Assembly: GCA_005778225.1 (NCBI GenBank)
Contig: SXPC01000160.1
Span: 1 to 46,731 of the forward strand
Reading direction: 5' to 3'
Length of the DNA stretch: 46,731 nt
Source: Planctomyces sp.
GTDB lineage: Bacteria > Planctomycetota > Planctomycetia > Planctomycetales > Planctomycetaceae
Positions 18,514-27,433 of this stretch are shown here, piece after piece. The notes under the pieces are model-generated. The model was not told the DNA's origin, searched no databases, and saw nothing but the letters and a program-made list of their open reading frames with translations. Position 1 is the first letter of the stretch; each line of letters begins with the position of its first letter. The translations under genes and the position numbers were made by a program.

Positions 18514-18954
18514 ACGCGCCGACCGAAACGCGGACCACTTCCCGACGGTTCAATCTTCAAGAGTTATTGATTCTGACGAATCTCCCTGTCATGATGACAG
18601 TGCTGATTGTTGGTGAATGTTCTTCTGGCGCTTAGTCCTGACGGTCTTTGCGGCAGCGACAGTTGTAACAGAGTTGGTGACGCGGTCCTTAAATTCAACA
18701 TAGAATGAATTCGATGCGCCATTGACCTTACACGACTTCTTGTGACCATGACGATGTCTAGGATGTGACATCATACCGGCGAGAAGCGGTATCGACTCGT
18801 GGCAGCGCCCGCCACAGAGTCTTCGTCGCCGGGCTCGGACTGAGCTTGAAGATCATCAGGGAGGATGAATATTGGGCTGCCACTGCGCCCTCACGAACCA
18901 CAGAAATTACAACCGGTCTTACGTCATACTGGTCTAACGCATACAAGGACAGCG
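18514..18954. other. Intergenic region before the HtrA gene
   Basis: About 440 bases between the fdxA terminator and the protease start. A 61-codon minus-strand frame (18589-18774) is open here but lacks a ribosome site and the usual codon bias. No clear promoter was found. Confidence 0.35.
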
Positions 18955-20520
18955 ATGGGCAGTCAGAATCGCAGGCCGATGCCGCAGGAAATGGCAACCA
19001 TGTCGTGTCTCTTCAACGCGCCAGCTTCCTGGAAGACGTGGGCTCTTGCTTTGGCAGGTGCAGCGTCGCTGCTTGGTCCGAATACAGCCAGCGCCCAGCA
19101 GAGCCTGATGGCCTCTCATTTGACCGCCATCGACGAGCAGATGAAGTCGGGCAACTCGGTCCTGCATCTGGGAAGTGACGTTCTCTCCCGGATCGCTGAG
19201 AAATCGATGCCCAGCGTGGTCCACATTCAATGTGAGCGACCAGGCCAACGCGGCGGACTGATCGAAGAAACCGGCTCGGGCGTCGTCATGTCCCATCCGA
19301 AAGCCGCTGGTTATTTCGTCGTCACCAATCGCCACGTCATCCAAGGGGCGGAACTCAATAAAATTCAGCTCATTTTGTCAGACAGCCGCACAATCAACCC
19401 GGTTTCTGTCCTGACCGATGAGAAAAGCGATCTGGCGGTCCTGCGTCTGCCAATTAACGACGTCACGCCAGCCAGCTGGGGCGAAAGCGATACCGTCAAC
19501 ATCGGCCACATGGTCCTGGCGATGGGCAGTCCGTTTGGTCTCAGCCAGTCGGTTACCTTCGGGATCATCAGTGCCAAAGGGCGTCGCTCGCTGAAGCTGG
19601 GCCAGACCTCCGCCGTCATCAACCAGGACTTCCTCCAGACCGACGCCGCGATCAACCCCGGAAACAGCGGTGGTCCGCTGATTGATCTGGCTGGCAATGT
19701 TGTCGGGATCAACACCGCAATCGCATCTTCAAGCGGCGGTAATGAAGGCATCGGGTTCTCGATCCCTTCCAATCTGGCTCAGTTCGTCGTCGGGCAACTG
19801 ATTGAAAATGGGAAAGTTGATCGCGCTTATCTGGGCGTGAAGCTTGACCCAAACTTCACGATGGAGACCGCCCGACGTCTGCGACTCGACCGCGTACGCG
19901 GTGCCCGAGTCATGGAGATTTACGCCAATACGCCTGCCTCCCGCAGCAATCTGGCAGTCGACGATGTCGTCCTCGCGTTCAACAACACCGAGATCAAAGA
20001 CGAGAATCACCTGATCAACCTCGTCAGCCTGACGCCGGTGAGTTCAGAAATCAAGCTGACCGTCTTCCGCGCCGGTCGACGCATTAATATCGCCGTCCTC
20101 CTGGCGGATCGTTCCGAGCTGGAGTCGCGTGCAGAAGCCCCGACTTATCAGCTTCCAGGTCAGCAGAACCGCATTTCTCCCAGCAAAGCGGTCGAGCCAT
20201 CGAGCTTTTCGTTGCATGCTCTGGATAGCGATCTGGTCAAGCAATTGAGCTGGACAGGCGCAGGCAGAGGCTGCGTCGTTCTCGATGTTTCCAACACACA
20301 GTCCATGCTCGCCCCCTGCGATATCCTGCTGGAAATTGCTGGGGAAGTGGTCGCCAATCCTGAGGATGTCTCAGCGGTTCTGGCTCGGCATCACGGTGCT
20401 CAGAGTTTGTTCGTGAAGTATGCCCGCCTGCAGAATGGCGAGTGGCAAACCAAGGCAGCTGTCCTCAAGCGTGAGCAACTGCAGCGATCAGAAGTCATTG
20501 TGATGGATACGGATGCTTAA
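18955..20520 (+). CDS. HtrA/DegP-type periplasmic serine protease with PDZ domain
   Basis: 521-residue exported trypsin-like protease for quality control of misfolded envelope proteins. A long n-region precedes a hydrophobic signal segment ending NTASA-QQ (near 47). The catalytic triad is intact: His127 in VVTNRHVI, Asp159 in EKSDLAVLRL and Ser238 in GNSGGPL; the oxyanion region NPGNSGG is canonical. One PDZ domain follows (about 290-385, AYLGVKL and ASRSNLAVDDVVLAF). A divergent C-terminal region (about 430-510, GCVVLDVSN and CDILLEIAGE) looks like a second PDZ. ATG 18955 has AAGGA 6 bases upstream; ATG 19000 is an alternative. Confidence 0.92.
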   Translation: MGSQNRRPMPQEMATMSCLFNAPASWKTWALALAGAASLLGPNTASAQQSLMASHLTAIDEQMKSGNSVLHLGSDVLSRIAEKSMPSVVHIQCERPGQRGGLIEETGSGVVMSHPKAAGYFVVTNRHVIQGAELNKIQLILSDSRTINPVSVLTDEKSDLAVLRLPINDVTPASWGESDTVNIGHMVLAMGSPFGLSQSVTFGIISAKGRRSLKLGQTSAVINQDFLQTDAAINPGNSGGPLIDLAGNVVGINTAIASSSGGNEGIGFSIPSNLAQFVVGQLIENGKVDRAYLGVKLDPNFTMETARRLRLDRVRGARVMEIYANTPASRSNLAVDDVVLAFNNTEIKDENHLINLVSLTPVSSEIKLTVFRAGRRINIAVLLADRSELESRAEAPTYQLPGQQNRISPSKAVEPSSFSLHALDSDLVKQLSWTGAGRGCVVLDVSNTQSMLAPCDILLEIAGEVVANPEDVSAVLARHHGAQSLFVKYARLQNGEWQTKAAVLKREQLQRSEVIVMDTDA

Positions 20521-20536
20521 TCTGGCTGCGTTCTCA

Positions 20537-20712
20537 GAGAGACTGGAACACAGAGGAAACAGAGTTAACCAGAGCACGCAGGGGAAATCGCTGATTCAAC
20601 GCAAAGTCACGAAGGCGCGATGTGATGTGATTTGCAGTTGCCAATCAGAATAGCTTGGAGCAGAACTCTGCGACCTCTGCTTCACTCTGATATCTCTGCG
20701 TTCCAGTCTCTC
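20537..20712. repeat. MITE-like element with 28-bp imperfect terminal inverted repeats
   Basis: The left arm 20537-20564 starts GAGAGACTGGAAC. The right arm 20685-20712 is its reverse complement at 24 of 28 positions. The interior contains ACGCAAAGTCACGAAGGCGC, of the degenerate CGCAAAG type common in intergenic repeats of these genomes. It fills the gap between the convergent HtrA and 213-residue orphan genes. Confidence 0.65.
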
Positions 20713-20728
20713 TCTTCACCTGATTGCC

Positions 20729-21370
20729 TTATGTAACGCGTGGAACTGGTTCCAGCGCTTGTTGCAGGCGTTTGATTTCCTGTTCATTGAGCAGCAGTTC
20801 GCAGTATTTTTCGATGTCATTGCAAACATGCCAGCGTCCAAGCGGTTCGAGCATTTCGTCGGCACCCATGACATCGACTCCGAATTTCGTTTTCAGACGC
20901 ATTGACTCTTCTGGCGCAAGGTCTTCGAACTGGCTGATCAAGAGGAAGTCCCCCTCGTTGGACAGCGACAGGTGCAGCTGGCGCAATTCAGCAGCAAGGT
21001 TCTGATCGAGCGAGATCGACACCGGCATGGGCCCTTTTTGCAGATAACGTCGGACGAGAACTTTCTCTTCGTCGACCATATTGGCGGCGTGTTCACAGAC
21101 TGCGTAGACGACGCTTTCGTCGATCAGTGTCGCTGGCAGAGGGCGCAACGAGACATGCTTCGTCCACGTCTTGAGCAGAAGCTCGAGCTGGATTTGCGGC
21201 GATACATTCCGCAGATACGGCACTTCCGTCAAAAAACCGAAGCTGCGTTCCGGGTATTGGCCGAACTGACGAGCCATCACCATTCGCTCGAGCGTGTCCA
21301 TGAAGGAGACGCGGAAGGCGAAATAGCTCAGAAATGACTGTGGTAGGGTATCTTTCGCGATGTTTAACAT
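20729..21370 (-). CDS. Conserved-looking hypothetical protein, unknown function
   Basis: 213-residue soluble protein I do not recognise. No signal peptide or membrane segment. It is rich in amphipathic helices (LPQSFLSYFAFRVSF, IQLELLLKTWTKHV, MVDEEKVLVRRYL) with a beta-like central part (PMPVSISLDQNL, GDFLLISQFEDL) and an acidic, helical C-terminus. The ATG at 21370 is weakly supported (AGG 3 bases away); Met24 is an alternative. It is convergent with HtrA and divergent from the polysaccharide cluster. Confidence 0.65.
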   Translation of the reverse strand: MLNIAKDTLPQSFLSYFAFRVSFMDTLERMVMARQFGQYPERSFGFLTEVPYLRNVSPQIQLELLLKTWTKHVSLRPLPATLIDESVVYAVCEHAANMVDEEKVLVRRYLQKGPMPVSISLDQNLAAELRQLHLSLSNEGDFLLISQFEDLAPEESMRLKTKFGVDVMGADEMLEPLGRWHVCNDIEKYCELLLNEQEIKRLQQALEPVPRVT

Positions 21371-21865
21371 GACCTAATGTTGGCAGCCCGCCAGACACCG
21401 TTCAAGGCTTGAAGAAACTTTTTCAAAGAATTCAATGTTTCCAAAAATCACCGTCTCGTCCAGTTTATCCATTTCAACGCATATTGCCAAAACAGGACAC
21501 AAAGCCGACCTCATCGTTACATCGTGTTCTGTTTTATGCTCTGCAGTGGGAGCGAAATCGTGAATCGGTCAAATTCGATTGCTGGCGAATGATTCCGGGA
21601 TGAGCCGCGTTTTGTGAAGCCGTCTGCGCGTTGCAAAGCAACAACGTGTCGACACGCTCCGCTTTTTCGATGCAGGACCTCAACGCGGGAAGACCCACAT
21701 AACGCCCGCATCCCCACGCTGATTGGGAAAATCGGGTTTTTCTGGTCTCACCGGTATGATCGCTCCCTCACACCCAGATTCTGCATGCTACGGTTCAGTC
21801 AGGTGAGTTACCAGAACGCGCAAATTCGCGCGCTTGCCTGGATTCCACAGCCTGATTGAAAACTC
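21371..21865. other. Leader region of the exopolysaccharide cluster
   Basis: 495 bases without a gene. It holds small dyads (GTTGC-AAA-GCAAC near 21635; GCGC-AAATTC-GCGC near 21820) and a TATGAT at 21755-21760 with no matching -35 box. The cluster promoter is presumably here but I cannot fix it. Confidence 0.4.
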
Positions 21866-23374
21866 ATGAACGATTCCACAAACATTTCGAGTCCCGTCCT
21901 CACGCCCCAGGTCGTGCTGACGGATTGTGTTCAGGCTTTGCGCCGCAATGCTGCACTGGCTGCGTTCGTCTTTGTCGTGATCGTCGCGAGCGTGGTTGTC
22001 CTGCTCATGTTTTTGCCGAAGACCTACCTGTCTTACGCGAAGCTCTATATCAAGGTCGGGCGTGAAAGCGTCACCCTCGATCCGACCGCGACCATGGGAC
22101 AGACGATGTCGATTACGGAGAGTCGTGAGAACGAGATCAACTCAGTGCTCGAGATTCTCAGCAGCGAGAATATCTATGATGCCGTCGTGGCTCGTGTCGG
22201 TGCAGATGCGATTCTTAAAGATCAACTGCCTGAGGAAGACCTCGCCGTTGCCTCGATCCCCGCCAAACGCATCGTTTTGACAGATGAGATTACACACAAC
22301 AGCAGCCACCGCGAAGCCGTCCGCAAACTTCAGGAAGATCTGTCGCTGGACGCAGTCAAACGCGCCAGCATCATCAATGCCTCTTGCAAGGCGAAATCTC
22401 CAGAACTGGCCCAACTGCTTTTGCAGTCCTTTATTGATGAAGCCATCCAGGCACATATCACAAGTAACCGTACGACGGGATCGTTCGACTTTTTTGACGA
22501 GCAATACACGCTGCTCGAGAAGAAATTCAACGCGATGGCTGGTCGTTTGAGTAAGAAGAAGTCGGAACTCGGCGTCGCCTCGCTCGACGAGCGTCAGCGT
22601 AATTTGCAGAAGCTGCACAGCGAACTGGAACTCCAGTATCACAACACTTATTCGTCACTGGCGGAAGTCAAAGCACGTGTCGAGGGGCTCGATTCACAAC
22701 TGAATACAATTCCCAAGGATATCGAGACCGGAGCCGTCACTGGCTTTCCGAATGATGGACTCGGAACGACCGAAACCCGCCTGTTCGCGGTCGAACTTCA
22801 ACTGCAGCAGATGAGAACGAAGTACTCGGAAAACAACCCGATCATCATTTCGCTCAAGCAGGAAAAACAGAAAGCCGAGCAGTTGCTTGCCGCTGGCGGG
22901 GATGCCCGCTATCAGGCGACGCGTGGGATGAATCCTGTCTATCAGCAGATTTCACAACGACGTGCCGAGCAGGAAGCAGAAGCTGTCTCTCTGGAAAGTA
23001 AGCTGTCAGCGATCAATTCCCAGATGTCGGATGTGCAGTCGAAACTGAATCGCCTGAATGAAGGTCATGGCGAACTGACTGAACTTCAGCAGCAGTACGA
23101 TGTCCTCCAGGAAAGCCTTCTCGACTACTCGAAGAAACGCGAGCAGGCCCGCATTGATATGGCCCTCGAAACAGAACGTATTACGAACATCAATGTGATC
23201 CAGCCGCCGTCATACAGCGATAAATCAGTCTCAGCCAGTCGCAAGGTCATTCTGATGCTCGCGATGGTCTTCGCGGGAGGATTCGCCATCCTCGTCGCGA
23301 TTGGCAAAGACCTGATTCCGAAGTACGCCAAGGTGGCTCAGTCTTACGTTCTCAAGCCTCAGCCTGCCGTTTGA
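21866..23374 (+). CDS. Wzz/GumC-type polysaccharide chain-length determinant (co-polymerase)
   Basis: 502-residue inner-membrane protein that would set polymer length with Wzy. The first transmembrane helix lies at about 31-50, followed by the conserved FLPKTYLSYAKLYIKVGRES entry into the periplasmic domain. A long coiled-coil stretch spans about 200-440 (EKKFNAMAGRLSKKKSEL, QQMRTKYSENNPIIISLK, QQYDVLQESLLDYSKKREQA). The second helix is at about 463-484, then a short basic tail. There is no Walker-type tyrosine kinase domain, so this is the PCP part alone. It is the first gene of the cluster. Confidence 0.88.
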   Translation: MNDSTNISSPVLTPQVVLTDCVQALRRNAALAAFVFVVIVASVVVLLMFLPKTYLSYAKLYIKVGRESVTLDPTATMGQTMSITESRENEINSVLEILSSENIYDAVVARVGADAILKDQLPEEDLAVASIPAKRIVLTDEITHNSSHREAVRKLQEDLSLDAVKRASIINASCKAKSPELAQLLLQSFIDEAIQAHITSNRTTGSFDFFDEQYTLLEKKFNAMAGRLSKKKSELGVASLDERQRNLQKLHSELELQYHNTYSSLAEVKARVEGLDSQLNTIPKDIETGAVTGFPNDGLGTTETRLFAVELQLQQMRTKYSENNPIIISLKQEKQKAEQLLAAGGDARYQATRGMNPVYQQISQRRAEQEAEAVSLESKLSAINSQMSDVQSKLNRLNEGHGELTELQQQYDVLQESLLDYSKKREQARIDMALETERITNINVIQPPSYSDKSVSASRKVILMLAMVFAGGFAILVAIGKDLIPKYAKVAQSYVLKPQPAV

Positions 23375-23423
23375 ATCCACTGATACTCCTCCTTCCATTC
23401 ACTGACGTTCCGTTACGGAGCCG

Positions 23424-24593
23424 ATGATCAAAATGATCCAAACACTCTTCGCCAAGAGCACGCCTGCTACCAAAGACTCTGCCTCTGAAATCCTGCCGCG
23501 TATGCTGCGGATGACGGATGACTTTCAGACCATTCTGGAAATTGACCGTCTGCGTGCCGACCGGATGCAGATCCCAATTTCGCTCGTCGTCTTCACGCTG
23601 CCCGGCGGCGTCGACAGTTCAAAGGCGATTCGCGAGTTCTCCGAGCAACTGCGGACCCGTCTGCGTGCAACCGATCACTCGGGGATGGTCGGGCCTTTGC
23701 AGTATGGAGTCCTGTTGTGGGACGCTCATGAAGATGGTTCGAAACGCTTCGTCACGAGCGTTTTGAACTCTGACAGCCTGCGTCGGACGATCGATGTCAA
23801 GGTGTATGCCTACCCGACACGCATCGAGACCCCCTCGAAGAATAAGAATGACGATGACCGTCATTCCACTCCAGGATCACCCAAGTCGACAATCGTTGAT
23901 AACTCCTTCGTTGTCGAGCCAGGGGATCTGAAAAAAGCGGTCGATGAATCACTGCGGATCAAGATGGTCCCCATGGAAGATCTGTTCAACGACAAGCCTA
24001 GCAAGATAAAGCGTGCTATCGATATCGTCGGTGCGTGCATCGGATTGCTGATTGCTTCCCCCTTCCTGCTGGTCGCCGCTGCTGCGATTAAGTGGCAGGA
24101 CGGCGGGCCGATTTTCTTTCTTCAAAACCGTTCCGGTCTTGGCGGTAAACCGTTCAAAATTTTCAAACTACGAACAATGACAACAAACGCCGAAGCTCAA
24201 AAGGCTTATCTGAAACAGTTCAGTGAGCAGGACGGAGCCGCGTTCAAGATGACCAACGATCCACGCGTCACCTGGATTGGTCGCTTCCTTCGCAAGTCAA
24301 GCATCGATGAACTGCCGCAGCTGATTAACGTCCTCAAAGGGGACATGTCGCTGGTCGGACCGCGCCCTCTGCCCGTCGACGAAGCCAAAGCCTGCGACCT
24401 GTGGCAACAGCGACGTCTCGATGTTCTCCCAGGCATGACCTGTATCTGGCAAGTCGAAGGACGCTCTCGCGTCTCGTTCGCCGAGTGGATGCGCATGGAT
24501 ATCCGCTACATCAAAAAGACTGCCTTCCTGAAAGACCTGAAACTGATCTTCGCCACGATCCCTGCAGTCCTTCTGCGACGCGGTGCCAAGTAA
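23424..24593 (+). CDS. Initiating polyprenyl-phosphate sugar-1-phosphate transferase with extra N-terminal domain
   Basis: 389 residues. The C-terminal half (195-389) is the bacterial sugar transferase domain (WcaJ/WbaP/PssY type): KRAIDIVGA, a membrane segment 201-223, DGGPIFFLQNR, KIFKLRTM, SSIDELPQLINVLKGDMSLV and VGPRP. It transfers a sugar phosphate to undecaprenyl phosphate to start the repeat unit. Instead of the usual multi-helix N-terminus there is a soluble ~140-residue region (about 28-135: LEIDRLRADRMQIPISLVVF, LRTRLRATDHSGMVG, YGVLLWDA). Its order of elements resembles a degenerate GGDEF fold (no GGDEF motif), which is inference. ATG 23424 follows GGAG. Confidence 0.9.
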   Translation: MIKMIQTLFAKSTPATKDSASEILPRMLRMTDDFQTILEIDRLRADRMQIPISLVVFTLPGGVDSSKAIREFSEQLRTRLRATDHSGMVGPLQYGVLLWDAHEDGSKRFVTSVLNSDSLRRTIDVKVYAYPTRIETPSKNKNDDDRHSTPGSPKSTIVDNSFVVEPGDLKKAVDESLRIKMVPMEDLFNDKPSKIKRAIDIVGACIGLLIASPFLLVAAAAIKWQDGGPIFFLQNRSGLGGKPFKIFKLRTMTTNAEAQKAYLKQFSEQDGAAFKMTNDPRVTWIGRFLRKSSIDELPQLINVLKGDMSLVGPRPLPVDEAKACDLWQQRRLDVLPGMTCIWQVEGRSRVSFAEWMRMDIRYIKKTAFLKDLKLIFATIPAVLLRRGAK

Positions 24594-24605
24594 GAAAGAA
24601 GTTTT

Positions 24606-24688
24606 GCCACAGGGATCACAGAGTGCACAGAGGGGATTCATGAAAACCACCTTTGCAATTGCCTCCTCCCCTCTGTGACCTCTGTGGC
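24606..24688. repeat. Imperfect inverted repeat upstream of the GT4 gene
   Basis: The left arm (24606-24636) begins GCCACAGGGATCACAGAG and ends AGGGGA. The right arm (24667-24688) is its reverse complement apart from two mismatches and a 9-base insertion. This CACAGAG-type sequence resembles common intergenic repeats of large planctomycete genomes. It also creates false in-frame GTG starts for the next gene. Confidence 0.6.
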
Positions 24689-24710
24689 TAAGAGCTTAGG
24701 GTTTGAAAAC

Positions 24711-26036
24711 ATGATTGCTCCCGTGACAACTCCTCGTCGTAAAAAGATCATCGCGATTGCCTACTGCTGCAGCCCGTATGAAGGGTCTGAGCCCGGCGTC
24801 GGCTGGAATCTCGTCACACAGATCGCCAAATACGCGGATATCTGGGTGATCGTCGAAGAACGTAAGTTCAAAGCCTCGATCGAAAAATACATCGCTGAAA
24901 ATGGTCCTGTTTCCGGACTCAACTTTGTCTTCGTGCCAGAAAAATTCTGGGCACACACGATGTGGCAGGCTCCCGGGTTGGGATACGTCTCCTACAACTG
25001 GTGGCAGCAGCGAGCCTATAAGGTCATCGAAGAACTCCATGCGAAGATTCATTTCGATGCCGCTCACATGATCAACATCATGGGCTTCCGCGAGCCCAGT
25101 TACATGCACAAACTCGGCATCCCCTTCATCTGGGGACCAATCGGCGGAACACAGAATTTCCCTTATCGCTTTCTCTCAGAAGCGGGAATCGCTGGTGGTT
25201 TCATCGAAGGGATGCGCAGCGTCACTAATAGCATTCAGCTGCACTACAGCTCGAAAGTCAAACACGCCGCCCGCAAAGCCGCTCACCTGGTTGTCGCCGC
25301 CAGCGCCAACAAGCGCGACCTCCAAACGCTGACCGACAAGCCGATCAGCGTCATCTCAGACATCAGCCTGCCCTCGAAGACGCTGTCATTGACGAGTCGC
25401 GAGTCTTTGAAAGAAGACGGCCTGCGCATCCTCTGGTCCGCGACTTTCATGACACGCAAGTCGCTGCCGCTGCTGTTCAAAGCCGTCAGGCAACTCCCCG
25501 CGTCCGTCCCCTACAAAATCCGCGTCCTCGGCGACGGCTCACTCCGCAAACGCTGGGAGAAACAAGCCAAGCAGCTCGGTGTTGATCAGCACATCGAATG
25601 GCTCGGCTGGATGCCGCGCGACAAAGCGGTCGCGCAACTCGGCTGGGCCGATGTCTTCGCCTTTACAAGTCTGCGCGATACGACCGGCACGGTGATGCTC
25701 GAAGCCCTGCAAGCTGGACTTCCGATTGTCACGCTCGATCACCAGGGAGCAGCCGACGTCGTCAATGAAACCTGTGGCATCAAAGTCCCCGTGAAATCGC
25801 CGAAGCAGGTGGCACATGATTTGTCTGTCGCGTTGAAGACGATCTACGAGGACGACGCACTGCGATTGAAACTCTCCCGCGGTGCTCAAGTCCGCGCCAA
25901 AGACTACGACTTCGAAGTGCAGGCTCAGCGTTGGAAAAGCGTCTATGAGCAGGTGCTGGGGGCGTTAGAGACGAATACGTTCTTTGACGACCAGGAAGTG
26001 ATCGACTGGCCAAGGCAGCTTCAGGAAGTGACTTAA
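24711..26036 (+). CDS. Glycosyltransferase family 4 (GT-B fold)
   Basis: 441 residues. N-terminal GT-B half: KKIIAIAYCCSPYEGSEPGV, the glycine-rich GSEPGVGWN loop used by retaining GT4 enzymes, and WGPIGGTQNFPYRF. C-terminal nucleotide-sugar half: LRILWSATFMTRKSLPLLFK, VLGDGSLRKRWEKQA, LGWMPRDKAVAQL and TGTVMLEALQAGLPIVTLD with the catalytic-site Glu. ATG 24711 is chosen because the in-frame GTG codons upstream (24675, 24684) lie in the repeat. It would add a sugar to the lipid-linked intermediate; donor and acceptor are unknown. Confidence 0.88.
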   Translation: MIAPVTTPRRKKIIAIAYCCSPYEGSEPGVGWNLVTQIAKYADIWVIVEERKFKASIEKYIAENGPVSGLNFVFVPEKFWAHTMWQAPGLGYVSYNWWQQRAYKVIEELHAKIHFDAAHMINIMGFREPSYMHKLGIPFIWGPIGGTQNFPYRFLSEAGIAGGFIEGMRSVTNSIQLHYSSKVKHAARKAAHLVVAASANKRDLQTLTDKPISVISDISLPSKTLSLTSRESLKEDGLRILWSATFMTRKSLPLLFKAVRQLPASVPYKIRVLGDGSLRKRWEKQAKQLGVDQHIEWLGWMPRDKAVAQLGWADVFAFTSLRDTTGTVMLEALQAGLPIVTLDHQGAADVVNETCGIKVPVKSPKQVAHDLSVALKTIYEDDALRLKLSRGAQVRAKDYDFEVQAQRWKSVYEQVLGALETNTFFDDQEVIDWPRQLQEVT

Positions 26037-26050
26037 GGAAATTCGCACAG

Positions 26051-26101
26051 ATCCCTCATCCGTCAGCGAAGCGCTGACACCTTCTCCCCGAGGGAGAAGG
26101 G
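26051..26101. repeat. REP-like double hairpin (CCCTCATCC...GGGAGAAGGG type)
   Basis: Two perfect hairpins in tandem: GTCAGCG-AAG-CGCTGAC (26062-26078) and CCTTCTCCC-CGA-GGGAGAAGG (26080-26100). This is the widespread CCCTCATCC/GAGGGAGAAGG intergenic repeat type. It lies directly before the flippase ATG (26114), and its 3' arm supplies the only purine-rich ribosome-site-like sequence. Confidence 0.75.
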
Positions 26102-26113
26102 ACAGAGAACACA

Positions 26114-27433
26114 ATGACGACTGCGGAACTCACAATACCGATCGATGCTCAAGACGATCAGCCGCGTTTGCTGGAGAAGCTGCGCGATTCGTCCGCAGTG
26201 CGTGCACTGACATCGGTCTTCGATCAGGCGGCAGTCTCTGCAACGAACTTTCTGACCGGCGTGATGATCGGACGAGCTTGTTCGCCAGACGATCTAGGAA
26301 TCTATGCCCTGATCATGTCGGTGTTTCAGATCGCGATCGGGATTCAATCGGAGTTTGTGTCGACCCCTTATGCGGTCTTCTGCCATAAATACACAGGCGA
26401 CACCTACAAACGCTACGCAGGCCAGACACTGCTGTTTCAAGGGTTCATCCTTGCCATCGCAGCTTGCATCATCGCCGGGTTGCTTGGTTACTTCTCGATG
26501 CAGCCCAACACGGCCCGCTTGCAAGGGATTCTGCTGATCCTGCTCTGGGCGGGGCCGATGATCATGACGAAAGAGTTTCTGCGTCAGTTCTCGTTCGCTC
26601 GACTGGAACTCTACCGCGCGGTCGCCATCGACCTTCTGATCTGCGGCATTCAACTGGCTGCTCTTGCATACCTGTTCTTCTCCGGCCAATTGGACCTGAC
26701 GCGTACACTCATTGTGATCGCCGCCGCCGCCACCACCGCGATGACGGTCTGGCTGGTGCTGCACCGCGACATGCTGACGTTCGACCTGACCGGATACCGC
26801 GATCATCTGACCGAGAACTTCTCGTATTCCCGCTGGTCGGTTGTCACGTACCTGCTTGGGAACACAACGCCGTTTCTGATGCCCTGGGTCTTGGTGGCCT
26901 ATGTGTCGGAACACATGATCGGGATTTACTCGGCCTGCTCGACGCTCATGGGGCTGTCATACATGTTCGTCATCGGCATCGCAAACATGCTCAAGGCCAA
27001 GGCCTCGCATGCCTTCACACATGGCGGTCTTCCTGCACTGCTGCGTGTATTGATGATGACATTGGGAATGTACCTGGCGTTTCTGATCCCGTTTTGTGTG
27101 GTCGTCTTCTTTTACAGTGATTGGCTGATGCGGACGGTCTTCGGTGATGAGTTCGCAGGCTACGGCCAGGTCAGCTTCATTATCGCATTAAACGTCTTAA
27201 TCTCGAGCGTGAGCATCGTCGTCGGCAACGGCCTGTGCGCCATGCGTCGTCCGAAGGCCAATGTTCCTGCAGACATCGCGACAATGCTTTCGACAGTCGC
27301 CGTCTCGCTGGCGTTGATTCCAAGCCTGGGAATCGTCGGAGCCGCCTACGCCTATCTCGCTGGCACAACGTCAGGCGTGCTGCTGCGAACGATCACAGCC
27401 TACCGTGTTTACCAACGCGAGGTGGCGACATGA
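26114..27433 (+). CDS. Wzx-type polysaccharide flippase (MOP superfamily)
   Basis: 439 residues with about 12 hydrophobic helices after a ~30-residue cytoplasmic N-terminus. SVFDQAAVSATNFLTGVMIG and SPDDLGIYALIMSVFQIA are typical of the first helices of O-antigen/MOP flippases, and paired GLSYMFVIGIANMLKAKAS and GIVGAAYAYLAGTTSG segments recur. It would move lipid-linked repeat units across the inner membrane. Its stop overlaps the next start (ATGA), suggesting coupling with the polymerase. Confidence 0.88.
   Translation: MTTAELTIPIDAQDDQPRLLEKLRDSSAVRALTSVFDQAAVSATNFLTGVMIGRACSPDDLGIYALIMSVFQIAIGIQSEFVSTPYAVFCHKYTGDTYKRYAGQTLLFQGFILAIAACIIAGLLGYFSMQPNTARLQGILLILLWAGPMIMTKEFLRQFSFARLELYRAVAIDLLICGIQLAALAYLFFSGQLDLTRTLIVIAAAATTAMTVWLVLHRDMLTFDLTGYRDHLTENFSYSRWSVVTYLLGNTTPFLMPWVLVAYVSEHMIGIYSACSTLMGLSYMFVIGIANMLKAKASHAFTHGGLPALLRVLMMTLGMYLAFLIPFCVVVFFYSDWLMRTVFGDEFAGYGQVSFIIALNVLISSVSIVVGNGLCAMRRPKANVPADIATMLSTVAVSLALIPSLGIVGAAYAYLAGTTSGVLLRTITAYRVYQREVAT

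Noticed and set aside
18589..18774. 61-codon minus-strand frame encoding a basic, His/Lys-rich small protein (MMSHPRHRHG...)
   Set aside because: The composition is not random and the ATG is real, but no ribosome site precedes it and third-position use does not follow neighbouring genes. It needs homologues before being called a gene.
26051..26101. Double hairpin considered as the start of a CRISPR array
   Set aside because: There is a single copy with no regularly spaced repeats; it matches the common REP-type CCCTCATCC sequence.
26294..26914. 206-codon minus-strand frame opposite the flippase gene
   Set aside because: Antisense shadow of hydrophobic codons; the opposite strand encodes a complete 12-helix flippase.
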